Assembly: GCA_964420285.1 (NCBI GenBank)
Contig: CAYQTE010000001.1
Span: 136,358 to 200,357, forward strand
Direction of reading: 5' to 3'
DNA length: 64,000 bases
Source of the DNA: CAYQTE01 sp964420285
GTDB taxonomy: Bacteria; Planctomycetota; Phycisphaerae; Tepidisphaerales; Tepidisphaeraceae
The stretch's first letter is position 1; every line of letters starts with the position of its first letter. A model generated the notes under the pieces. It was not told the origin of the DNA, made no database searches, and was given only the letters and a program-made list of their open reading frames with translations. The position numbers and the translations under genes are program-made. This document shows positions 17,172 through 27,491 of this stretch, piece by piece.

Positions 17172-19364
17172 ATGGGACATTATTTCGCCGATCACAAGAG
17201 CATTTTCGCCCATGCCGGGTGGCAGACGGATGCGGCGCTGGGGTGCATCGCGCGGCGGTACGTGGGCCAGAACCCGCCGCTGGGTTGCACGTTTCGGGCC
17301 TACAGCAAGCGCGGCATCCTGCGCGGCAGGGATTTCCGGTATCACGCCGATTTCAATGCGTTCTTTCCCGATGCGCAGGTCGGCCAATTCGTTTATGCGT
17401 GGGCGAAATATTGGTCCGACGGCCCGTCGAGCCTGAAATTCGATGTCTCCTGCTTCAGCCCGATGGTGATCCGCTGCAACGGGAACATCATCTTCAAATC
17501 GGACATTTTCATCGAGCGCTATCCGCTGAATCGTCACACGATTTCGATTCCGCTCGAGGCCGGTTGGAATCACCTGGTCATCCGTTTCGAGAAGACGCGG
17601 GCGGGCTTTGGCGGCATCTTCGGCACCTGGCTCGGCAAGCTGCACTATTACTTCCTCATGCCCACGCCCCAGCGCGACGGGCAGGAGGGATGGATTTTCA
17701 CTGCTCCGATGTCCGGCGAGATGCCGGTTACGCCGCGGGAAGGCTTAAGCGAGAAAGACACCGGTTGCGCGTGGTATCCCGATCCATCGTGGGAGCCGGC
17801 ACAACGCGATTGGGGGCAGTTGCGCCGAATCTATGGACACGCGCCCGGAAGTTCGGCCGTCGGATGGGCAAAGGTCTTTCTCGCACGCCCGGGAACTGGC
17901 GAATATCGGCTGGCCGGATCGCATTGCGGGTCGATTTCGATTTCGATCGGTGACACGCAGGTCTACAGCGGAAAGAAATCCGGAACCATCGACGTCGCCG
18001 TTCAGCTCCCCTTCGGTGTTCACGATGTGATGGCGCAATGCATTTGCGACGAATCGGACTGGGGATTCGACCTGGCCGTCCTGGACGATGGCCGGCCGCT
18101 GCCCTGTGCCAGCCCGTGCAATATCACGGGCACGGTGCAACCCTGGATGTACGCCGGGCCGTTCGCGGCGTCGGCCAGGATCGATCTCAAGGAACTGCGC
18201 GATCTCAACAAGCTGGTGCCGACGGCCGGCGGCGACAGCTATTGGCGGCTGGACCTCCCGGATACCTGGGTTCGCCAATACAACGACAACCCGCTGTATG
18301 GACAATGGAACTATCCGCTGGGCGTGACGCTGTATGGATTATTTCACACGGCCAGGGCGTTGGGATTGAATATCGTCGAGCGCTACGTCGTGAGTCATAT
18401 CCAATTCTGTGCCGACACATTCGCCTATGCCATCTGGGACCGCGGGCAGTTTGGCGGCGCGACCAATGTGCATCATCTGCTGACCAGCCTCGACAGCCTC
18501 GACGATTGCGGATCGTTCGGTTCCGCGCTGCTGGAAATCGCCAAATTCGCCGAGATAAAGGGCTTTCGGCCCATCGCGGATTATGTGGCCGATTTCATTT
18601 CCAATAAGCAGGCTCGCCTTCCCGACGGCACTTTTTATCGTCGGGAATTGATGCACATGTTCCACGAAAACACGATGTGGGCGGACGATCTCTATATGAG
18701 CGTCCCGTTCCTCTGTCGATATTATCAATTGACAGGCGATCGCAAGTATATCGATGATGCGGCCGGGCAATTCCTGGGATTCAAGAAGCGATTGTTCATT
18801 CCGGAATGGAAGGTGATGTCGCACATCTACGATTTCCGCCGCGACCTGGCCACCGGAGTCCCCTGGGGCCGGGCCAACGGGTGGACGATCTTTTCGTTGT
18901 CGGAATTGCTGGCGGTTCTGCCGGCGGATCATACATTGCGGCCTGCACTGCTCGAAATGTTCCGAGAACTGTGCCAGGGATATCTGGCGTTGCAGGATGA
19001 CGCGGGGATGTGGCATCAGGTTCTGACGCATCCGGATGCGTATCCGGAAACAAGCTGCACCGCCATGTTCGCCTATGCATTCTCACGGGGGATTCAATAT
19101 GGATGGCTGGAAGACCCCGGCCCGTATATCGCGGCGGTCTTCAAGGCTTGGGAGGCCCTGAACAAGATCTCCATCGACCAGACCGGCAATGTCTACGGCG
19201 TCTGCCGCGGTTCGGAATTCTCCTTCAGTCCCAGCTATTATAAGAACGAGTTGTTGCCCAATTTGAACGATACGCACGGCATCGGCATTGTGCAGCTTGC
19301 CGGAATCGAAGTTCGCAATCTGCTGCGATTTCTCCAGCCGTCGGCGGCAAAGGGGACACCATGA
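17172..19364 (+). CDS. GH105-like glycoside hydrolase with N-terminal beta-sandwich region
   Basis: The 730-residue product lacks an obvious signal peptide. Residues 1-300 look like beta-sandwich, non-catalytic carbohydrate-binding modules. Residues 340-725 match the GH105/GH88 alpha/alpha barrel: MWADDLYMSVPFLCRYYQL, GVPWGRANGWTIFSLSELL, YPETSCTAMFAYAFSRGI and the closing GVCRGSEFS. Family members release unsaturated uronic acids made by pectin or polysaccharide lyases. The next gene, a sugar isomerase-like TIM barrel, overlaps by 4 bp, so the two probably act in one sugar-acid breakdown route. The start MGHYFADHK at 17172 is chosen over an open extension to 17112. Confidence 0.82.
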   Translation: MGHYFADHKSIFAHAGWQTDAALGCIARRYVGQNPPLGCTFRAYSKRGILRGRDFRYHADFNAFFPDAQVGQFVYAWAKYWSDGPSSLKFDVSCFSPMVIRCNGNIIFKSDIFIERYPLNRHTISIPLEAGWNHLVIRFEKTRAGFGGIFGTWLGKLHYYFLMPTPQRDGQEGWIFTAPMSGEMPVTPREGLSEKDTGCAWYPDPSWEPAQRDWGQLRRIYGHAPGSSAVGWAKVFLARPGTGEYRLAGSHCGSISISIGDTQVYSGKKSGTIDVAVQLPFGVHDVMAQCICDESDWGFDLAVLDDGRPLPCASPCNITGTVQPWMYAGPFAASARIDLKELRDLNKLVPTAGGDSYWRLDLPDTWVRQYNDNPLYGQWNYPLGVTLYGLFHTARALGLNIVERYVVSHIQFCADTFAYAIWDRGQFGGATNVHHLLTSLDSLDDCGSFGSALLEIAKFAEIKGFRPIADYVADFISNKQARLPDGTFYRRELMHMFHENTMWADDLYMSVPFLCRYYQLTGDRKYIDDAAGQFLGFKKRLFIPEWKVMSHIYDFRRDLATGVPWGRANGWTIFSLSELLAVLPADHTLRPALLEMFRELCQGYLALQDDAGMWHQVLTHPDAYPETSCTAMFAYAFSRGIQYGWLEDPGPYIAAVFKAWEALNKISIDQTGNVYGVCRGSEFSFSPSYYKNELLPNLNDTHGIGIVQLAGIEVRNLLRFLQPSAAKGTP

Positions 19365-20194
19365 TGCGGATCGGAATTCGTGCCCACGACGTCGGGAAAC
19401 TGCCGGCCGATGAACTGGCCGGGCGCATCGCCGCCAGGGGACTTTCGTGCGCGCAACTGGCCGTCAACAAGGCGATCGAGGGCCTGAACCTCAAAGCCGG
19501 CGACATGACGCCCGGGCTGGCGTGGCATATCGCTCAGGCGTTTTCGCGGCATCAGGTTCAGATTGCGGTGCTGGGATGTTATATCAATCTGAGCCATCCC
19601 GATCCGGCCGCGCGTAGCGGGCTGATGGAGTTTTTCAAGGATCATCTTTGTCACGCGCGGGATTTCGGGTGCGGCGTGGTGGCGACGGAGACCGGATCGC
19701 TGAATGCCGACTGGTCGTATCATCCGCAGAACCGAAGCGACGCGGCCTTTGCGGCCCTGATCCCCACCGTCGCCGAACTGGTCGCCGAAGCCGAGCGGTT
19801 CGGCGTCGTCTTCGGCATCGAGGGCGTGACATCGCACGTGCTCTGCTCGCCGCGGCGCATCCGGCAGCTTCTGGATGCGATACGCTCGAACAACCTGCGG
19901 ATTGTCTTCGATCCGGTGAATCTGCTGTCGATCGAAAATTACCGTGAACAGGACCGCGTCATCCAGGAATCGTTCGACCTGTTCGGCGACCGCATCGCCA
20001 TCATCCACGCCAAGGATTTCACCGTGCAGGGCGATACGCTCAAACAAGTCCGCACCGGCCAGGGGATCCTGAACCACAAACTGCTGCAGGGCCTCTTGCA
20101 ACAGCGGAAGCCTTACATCAGCATCCTGCTGGAAGAAGCCAGCGAACAAACGGCCGGGGAATGCGTGCGGTTTTTGAACGGCGTGAACAGTTAA
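19361..20194 (+). CDS. Xylose-isomerase-like TIM-barrel sugar isomerase/epimerase
   Basis: The 277-residue product has the AP-endonuclease-2/xylose-isomerase-like barrel: RIGIRAHDVGKLPADELAGR, a metal-site Glu in FGIEGVTSHVL, IVFDPVNLLS and IIHAKDFTVQG. These carry the Glu/Asp/His residues that bind the divalent metal. Family members isomerise or epimerise sugars or inositols. ATGA overlap with the GH105-like gene indicates translational coupling and a shared pathway. The exact substrate is unknown. Confidence 0.85.
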   Translation: MMRIGIRAHDVGKLPADELAGRIAARGLSCAQLAVNKAIEGLNLKAGDMTPGLAWHIAQAFSRHQVQIAVLGCYINLSHPDPAARSGLMEFFKDHLCHARDFGCGVVATETGSLNADWSYHPQNRSDAAFAALIPTVAELVAEAERFGVVFGIEGVTSHVLCSPRRIRQLLDAIRSNNLRIVFDPVNLLSIENYREQDRVIQESFDLFGDRIAIIHAKDFTVQGDTLKQVRTGQGILNHKLLQGLLQQRKPYISILLEEASEQTAGECVRFLNGVNS

Positions 20195-20206
20195 TGGAGC
20201 ATCTTC

Positions 20207-21166
20207 ATGGCAAAGCGTTTCAAAGACCTGACCGAACAGGAAATTCTCGCACTGGCGATTTCTTCCGAAGAGGAGGACGGCCGCATCTATGGCAACTTCG
20301 CCGAAGGGCTCAAGGCCGATTACCCATCGTCGGCCCAGGTGTTTCTGGGCATGCAGGCCGAGGAAGCCAACCATCACAAGTGGCTGCTCGATCTCTATCG
20401 GCAGCGATTCGGCGAGAACCTGTTGCTCATCCGCCGCCAGGACGTGCGCGGGTTTATTCGCCGCCGGCCGATCTGGCTGGTCAGGCCGCTGGGGATCGAG
20501 GCCGTTCGTCGTCAGGCCGAGTCGATGGAGATGGAAGCCCAGCGCTATTACGAAAAAGCGTCGCAACGCTGTGCGGATGTTTCGACGCGCAAGCTGCTGC
20601 TGGATCTGGCGGCGGCCGAGAGCAAACACGTCGAGGCGGCCGACGCACTGGAGGCCAAACACCTGACGGAATCGGCCAAGCACAGCGAGGATGAAGCGCA
20701 GAGGCGGCTGTTCGTCTTGCAGGTGATCCAGCCGGGTCTGGCGGGTTTGATGGACGGATCGGTTTCGACGCTGGCCCCGCTGTTTGCGGCGGCGTTCGCG
20801 ACGCACAGTTCGTCCGATGCGTTCCGCGTCGGCCTGGCCGCCAGCGTCGGCGCCGGCATCTCGATGGGATTCGCCGAAGCCCTCAGCGATGACGGCGCCC
20901 TGAGCGGCCGGGGCAAACCGCTCTTGCGCGGCATCGTCTGCGGCCTGATGACCACGGCCGGCGGGATCGGGCACACGCTGCCGTATCTCATCACCAGCTT
21001 CAAGACGGCGACGGCCGTGGCTGGCGTGGTTGTCGCCGCCGAACTGGTGGCGATCAGTTACGTGCGAAACCGCTACATGGACACGCCGTTCCTGTCGGCC
21101 GCGTTCCAGGTCATCGTCGGGGGCATCTTGGTATTCCTGGCGGGCATCGCGATTGGGACGTCGTGA
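20207..21166 (+). CDS. mbfA: Ferritin-like/VIT1 fusion, probable iron exporter (MbfA-like)
   Basis: The 319-residue product joins an N-terminal rubrerythrin-like diiron domain to a C-terminal VIT1/CCC1 membrane domain. The first has ISSEEEDGRIYGNFAEG, EANHHKWLLD, MEMEAQRYYEKASQ and AAESKHVEAAD, providing the Glu and His ligands. The second starts QPGLAGLMDGSVSTLAPLFA and has five hydrophobic helices. Membrane-bound ferritin A of this layout exports iron and protects against peroxide. The gene starts 12 bp after the isomerase gene, though the functions look unrelated. Confidence 0.88.
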   Translation: MAKRFKDLTEQEILALAISSEEEDGRIYGNFAEGLKADYPSSAQVFLGMQAEEANHHKWLLDLYRQRFGENLLLIRRQDVRGFIRRRPIWLVRPLGIEAVRRQAESMEMEAQRYYEKASQRCADVSTRKLLLDLAAAESKHVEAADALEAKHLTESAKHSEDEAQRRLFVLQVIQPGLAGLMDGSVSTLAPLFAAAFATHSSSDAFRVGLAASVGAGISMGFAEALSDDGALSGRGKPLLRGIVCGLMTTAGGIGHTLPYLITSFKTATAVAGVVVAAELVAISYVRNRYMDTPFLSAAFQVIVGGILVFLAGIAIGTS

Positions 21167-21179
21167 AGACCGGCCCGGC

Positions 21180-23393
<2,214 letters not shown>

Positions 23394-23448
23394 AAGCGGG
23401 CGGAATGATACTTTCCCCACGCGGCGGAAACGAGTAAATCTTGCGGGT

Positions 23449-24432
23449 ATGGAAAAAACAAAACTGACCATCTGGACTAACGCATCATTGGGGGATCCGG
23501 CCATGAAGCTGCTCCGCGACGGGACCGGCGGCCATCGGCTCATTGAATCGGGCTCGCTCGAAAAGTCGATCTTCATCGCCAGCGCGCCCGATCCGGCGCT
23601 GGACACGGCCGATATCGCCTTCGGACAGCCGGCGCCGCAGCAGGTGATCTCGGCCGCGAAATTGCGCTGGGTCCAACTGACGACGGCCGGTTACGATCGA
23701 TACGACACGGCCGCCGTGCGCGCGGCGGTGGCCGCTCGCGGGGCGATGGTCTCCAACAGTTCAAGTGCGTACTGCGAGCCGGTGGCTCAACACGCTCTGG
23801 CGATGATACTGGCTCAGGCCCGGCAGTTGCCCACAACGTTGGCGAACCAATTGGGCCCCAGGGAATGGCGCAATTGGCCAATCCGCGCCGCCTGCCGGCT
23901 CATCGAGGGGCAAACGGTCCTGATTCTGGGTTATGGCACGATCGCACGGCGGCTGATCGAATTGCTCAAGCCTTTGGGCTTGCGCCTCGTCGCGTCGCGG
24001 CGGCGGCCTCGTGGCGATGAGACCGGCGCGCGGATCGTCAGGACCGACCAGGTCGAGGCCGTGTTGGGATCGGCCGATCATGTGGTAAGCCTCCTGCCGG
24101 CCGGCCCGGAAACGGCCGGGTATATGAACGCCGCGCGTTTTGCCCTGATGAAGCCGACGGCCGTGTTCTACAACCTCGGCCGCGGCTCGACGGTGGATCA
24201 AAAAGCTCTGGAGGCGGCATTGCGTACCGCCCAGATCGCGGCCGCATGGCTGGACGTGACAACGCCAGAACCCCTGCCGCCAAACGATCCGCTGTGGACG
24301 GCGCCGAACTGTTTCATCACGCCCCACACGGCCGGCGGGCATGACAGGGAATTTCTGAAGCTGGTCGAGCATTTCCTCCGCAACCTTCGTCGTTTCGAGG
24401 CCGGGGAGGAATTGGCGGACCGGGTCATTTAG
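23449..24432 (+). CDS. D-isomer-specific 2-hydroxyacid dehydrogenase
   Basis: The 327-residue NAD(P)-dependent oxidoreductase has the Rossmann motif LILGYGTIARRL (GxGxxA type). The catalytic Arg lies in FYNLGRGSTVDQKAL, the Glu in DVTTPEPLPPNDPLW and the His in ITPHTAGGHD. Members reduce 2-keto acids or oxidise D-2-hydroxyacids in the cytosol. The N-terminal QPAPQQVISAAKLRWVQLTT is the usual substrate-domain motif. The start MEKTKLTIWTNAS at 23449 is chosen because upstream codons overlap the CstA start region. The substrate is unknown. Confidence 0.92.
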   Translation: MEKTKLTIWTNASLGDPAMKLLRDGTGGHRLIESGSLEKSIFIASAPDPALDTADIAFGQPAPQQVISAAKLRWVQLTTAGYDRYDTAAVRAAVAARGAMVSNSSSAYCEPVAQHALAMILAQARQLPTTLANQLGPREWRNWPIRAACRLIEGQTVLILGYGTIARRLIELLKPLGLRLVASRRRPRGDETGARIVRTDQVEAVLGSADHVVSLLPAGPETAGYMNAARFALMKPTAVFYNLGRGSTVDQKALEAALRTAQIAAAWLDVTTPEPLPPNDPLWTAPNCFITPHTAGGHDREFLKLVEHFLRNLRRFEAGEELADRVI

Positions 24433-24449
24433 CGATTGGCATCGGACCC

Positions 24450-26714
24450 TTACTTGAGCGAAAGCGACTGTTTCAATCTGATGTCGCGTTCGGAGGCGGC
24501 GGCTTCGACGATGAAGGTATTGCCGGTATCGGCGGTCCAGGTCTTCTTGTCAGGACTCCAATAAGCAAAGGCGCCCGGGCCGAGGTAAATCTCGATGCGC
24601 CGGGTTTGGCCGGGGTCGAGCTGGACCTTGGCGAAAGCCTTGAGTTCGCGCAAGGGGCGCGGGATGGGACAGGCTTGTTCGCCGACGAAGATTTCGACGA
24701 TTTCCGCGCCGGCGCGGGCGCCGGTGTTTCTTACCTCGAGCGACACGTTCGCCTCGGCGCCGGCCGCCTTCTGAGCGACCTGGAGGTTGGAGAATTCGAA
24801 GCTGGTGTAGCTCAGGCCGTGGCCGAAGGGGAACAGCGGGGCTTTGGCCGCCTTGTCGTAGCCGCGGTAGCCGTAAAACACGCCTTCGTCATATTTGACC
24901 GTCGGGTAGTTCTGGCCCGGGAGGTTCTGGCCGGGATAGTTGGCAAAGGCGGGATTTTCCTCGAAGGTGCGGTCGAAAGTGGAGCAGAGCCGGCCGCAGG
25001 GATTGATGTCGCCAAAGAGGGCTTGGCCGATGGCGATGCCGCCCGCCTGGCCCAGATACCAGGCTTGGAGAATGGCCGGAGTTTGGTCGGCCCACGAGGC
25101 CATTCCGACAGCGGCGCCGGAGTTGTTGATGACAATGGTGCGGGGATTGGCATCGGTCGCGAGCCTGATCAAATCCTGCTGCAACTTGGGAAGATCAAAG
25201 GCCCGGTCGCGGCCTTCGGCCTCGGAATAGCGATTGAGACCAACGCAGACGATGACGGCATCGGCCGCCTTGAGCAGGGCCGCATCGGGCATGGTCGGAG
25301 GATCGGCCGGGTTGGCCGCGGCGGTTGCGGGAAGATAAGTCACTTTCACGCCCTCGCCGGCGGCTTTCCTGATGCCCTGAAAGTAATCCGCCTCGGCGGC
25401 ATGATTGGGGAACGGCGCCACCGCGCCACTGCCGCCGCCGCCAATATTGGCCGGCACCGGCGATGTTCCGCCGCCTCCTCCACTGGGGCGACTGGTGGCC
25501 CCGCCGCCGCCCCGGCCGGCGCGTCCGCCTCCGAAGGCCGCCTCGGCCCCGGCCGTGGCGTTCGGGCCGATCACCACGATGTTTTTCACTTTCGACCGAT
25601 CCAGCGGCAGCGCGGCGCGGTCGTTCTTGAGCAGAACGATGGCGCTGCGAGCCACATCAAGGGCAACCTGGGCGGAGTCGGGGGAATCGAGCGGAAGGCT
25701 CGCGTTCTTCTGCACCCAGCCACTATCAAGCCAGCCCATGGCGAAGGCGGTGCGCAGGAAACGATGTACGGCATTATCGATATCGGATTCCTTGACCGTG
25801 CCGGCCGCGAGGGCGGGCTGAATTTTGGCCCAGTTGAGGTTGCGGCCGCTGGGCATTTCGAGATCGAGCCCCTTGGCCACGTCGGTGACATCGTGGGAAG
25901 CCCCCCAGTCGGACATGACAATGCCGGGGAAGCTCCATTGCTTCTTGAGAACCTGATTGAGCAGCCAGTCGTTGTTGCTGGCGTAGCTGCCGTTGAGGCG
26001 GTTGTAGGAGCACATGACGGCGACGGTGCCGCCCTCCTGAACCGCCCGCTTGAAGGCGGGCAGGTAGATCTCGTGCATCGTGCGCTCATCAACGACGGAA
26101 TCCTCGCTGTTACGCTGCGTCTCCTGATCGTTGGCGGCGAAGTGCTTGATCGTGGGGACGACGCCCTGGTCCGAGCAGGCCCTGGTCCAGTGGGCGGCGA
26201 TGGTGCCGGAGAGATAGGGGTCTTCGCCGAAGTATTCGAAGTTACGGCCGTTGACCGGGACGCGACAGATGCAAAGGCCGGGGCCGAGTTGGTAGTTGGT
26301 GCCGCGGGCGCGGCCTTCAAGGCCGACAGCCTTGCCGTATGCGGCGGCGAGATCGGGATCCCAGGTGGCGGCCAGAGCGGCGCCGCAGGGGAAGGCGCAG
26401 GCCTGGTTGATATTGCCGGGGCCGTTGCGGACGCCCTGTGGTCCGTCGGACATCTCGAAGCCGGTGATGCCAAGGCGCGGGATGGCGTGGGTGGTGAAAT
26501 TGTTGCCCGAGAGGAGGGAGACTTTTTCCTGGAGAGTCAGTTGGGCCAGGATTTGGTCGGCGCGCTGGTCGGGGGTGCCCTTGGTATCGCGTGCCAGGAC
26601 GACGGCGGGCGGGTTTTGCGCGGGTGCTTGGCCGATTTGAGGAGCGGCACTCCAGAGAGTTCCGACGATGCACGCCTGCGACACGACCATCAGGGCAAGA
26701 ATCTGCTGCCTCAT
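24450..26714 (-). CDS. GH3 family beta-glycosidase, secreted
   Basis: The 754-residue product starts with a signal peptide (MRQQILALMVVSQACIVGTL, Trp-Ser-Ala-Ala). It has the GH3 N-terminal barrel (MSDGPQGVR, GRNFEYFGEDPYLSGTIA, KHFAANDQETQR), and the nucleophile Asp lies in PGIVMSDWGASHD. The second domain has VVIGPNATAG and a GGGGSG loop. The third is a fibronectin-like domain (LFPFGHGLSYTSFEF, then VRNTGARAGAEIVEIFVG). A Gly/Arg/Ser/Pro-rich insertion of about 35 residues precedes the GGGGSG loop. The enzyme probably hydrolyses beta-glucosides or xylosides outside the cytoplasm. The frame extends to 26861, but the ATG at 26714 starts the signal peptide. Confidence 0.92.
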   Translation of the reverse strand: MRQQILALMVVSQACIVGTLWSAAPQIGQAPAQNPPAVVLARDTKGTPDQRADQILAQLTLQEKVSLLSGNNFTTHAIPRLGITGFEMSDGPQGVRNGPGNINQACAFPCGAALAATWDPDLAAAYGKAVGLEGRARGTNYQLGPGLCICRVPVNGRNFEYFGEDPYLSGTIAAHWTRACSDQGVVPTIKHFAANDQETQRNSEDSVVDERTMHEIYLPAFKRAVQEGGTVAVMCSYNRLNGSYASNNDWLLNQVLKKQWSFPGIVMSDWGASHDVTDVAKGLDLEMPSGRNLNWAKIQPALAAGTVKESDIDNAVHRFLRTAFAMGWLDSGWVQKNASLPLDSPDSAQVALDVARSAIVLLKNDRAALPLDRSKVKNIVVIGPNATAGAEAAFGGGRAGRGGGGATSRPSGGGGGTSPVPANIGGGGSGAVAPFPNHAAEADYFQGIRKAAGEGVKVTYLPATAAANPADPPTMPDAALLKAADAVIVCVGLNRYSEAEGRDRAFDLPKLQQDLIRLATDANPRTIVINNSGAAVGMASWADQTPAILQAWYLGQAGGIAIGQALFGDINPCGRLCSTFDRTFEENPAFANYPGQNLPGQNYPTVKYDEGVFYGYRGYDKAAKAPLFPFGHGLSYTSFEFSNLQVAQKAAGAEANVSLEVRNTGARAGAEIVEIFVGEQACPIPRPLRELKAFAKVQLDPGQTRRIEIYLGPGAFAYWSPDKKTWTADTGNTFIVEAAASERDIRLKQSLSLK

Positions 26715-26805
26715 GACCCGGCTCCTTATGATTTGCAACGACTCGGGTGAGTGTACAGGGACCGGACAAGAGTGCAATGCGTTGGCGCCCTGGTACCGGG
26801 TGCGG

Positions 26806-26817
26806 GGTGCGTGACAC
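26806..26817 (+). repeat. Left 12-bp inverted repeat around the DUF559 cassette
   Basis: GGTGCGTGACAC is the exact reverse complement of 27371-27382. The two lie outside the GC-rich REP pair and outside the DUF559 gene. Confidence 0.65.
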
Positions 26818-26864
26818 GTCAAGCGACGCAGCCGACTCACCCCATTGCGGCAAAAGCCCATCCG

Positions 26865-27275
26865 CTATTCCCCCTCCCCTGGTACGCCGGGGGAGGGTTG
26901 GGGTGGGGGCCAGACCTTTTCGAGCTGTCGAAGGATTTCCTCGACGACCGAATCCGTGTCCCTGAGCACATCATGGTCCCAAAACCGCACCACGCGGATG
27001 CCCGCTTCGTTGAGTCGCTCCGTTCGGATTCGATCGTACTCCACCTGCGCCTCGTCCGCGTGCTGGCCGCCGTCCAGTTCGATCGCCAGACGCCGCGACG
27101 GGCAATAGAAATCGACGATGTATCCCGCGACCGGGCGCTGTCGGCGGAAGCGGTGGCCATCCAATTGCCTGAGGCGTAACACGCTCCACAATTTCGCCTC
27201 GGCATCCGTCGGCTTTTTGCGCATGGCGCGGGCGAAGTTTGTCAGTCGCCGATCGCGGCCCCGTGGCGCGTCCAT
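26865..27275 (-). CDS. DUF559 (Vsr-like) endonuclease-fold protein
   Basis: The 136-residue protein starts MDAPRGRDRRLTNFARAMRK. It carries the DUF559 core KPTDAEAKLWSVLRLRQLDG, FRRQRPVAGYIVDFYCPSRR, LAIELDGGQHADEAQVEYDR and VVRFWDHDVLRDTDSV. The fold is that of very-short-patch-repair endonucleases, with Asp in VDFYC and Glu-Leu-Asp as likely metal ligands. Its cellular role is unproven. The C-terminal tail PPPQPSPGVPGEGE is the translation of a REP element, so the repeat now supplies the end of the protein. Inverted copies of that element and an outer 12-bp inverted repeat bracket the gene. Confidence 0.85.
   Translation of the reverse strand: MDAPRGRDRRLTNFARAMRKKPTDAEAKLWSVLRLRQLDGHRFRRQRPVAGYIVDFYCPSRRLAIELDGGQHADEAQVEYDRIRTERLNEAGIRVVRFWDHDVLRDTDSVVEEILRQLEKVWPPPQPSPGVPGEGE
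26871..26909 (+). repeat. REP-like element, left copy
   Basis: A CCCCTCCCCTGGTA ... CCGGGGGAGGG palindrome followed by GGGGTGGGGG. The copy at 27312-27351 is the same sequence inverted, with four or so differences. The left copy encodes the last codons of the DUF559 gene. Confidence 0.75.
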
Positions 27276-27311
27276 GCCCCCATCATCGCGGACGGCATGC
27301 CGCCGGGCAAA

Positions 27312-27351
27312 CCCCCACCCCGACCCTCCCCCGGAATACCAGGGGAGGGGG
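27312..27351 (-). repeat. REP-like element, right copy (inverted)
   Basis: Inverted relative to 26871-26909, reading CCCCCACCCCGACCCTCCCC then CGG, AATACC and AGGGGAGGGGG. It is upstream of the DUF559 start. Confidence 0.75.
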
Positions 27352-27370
27352 AAGAAGGAGGTCGCCGAAT

Positions 27371-27382
27371 GTGTCACGCACC
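27371..27382 (-). repeat. Right 12-bp inverted repeat around the DUF559 cassette
   Basis: GTGTCACGCACC, the exact reverse complement of 26806-26817. Confidence 0.65.
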
Positions 27383-27491
27383 TCCGGGAGCGGCCGAAGG
27401 GCCCTGGACGCCAGTCCCCCGACCGGGCGGCGGAAACGCACGATTCGATTCGGACACATGGCTCCCAAACACCCTCGTTGCCGGCGCAACT

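Noticed and set aside
24606..26750. 714-codon plus-strand frame
   Set aside because: Antisense to the GH3 gene. High GC keeps the frame open.
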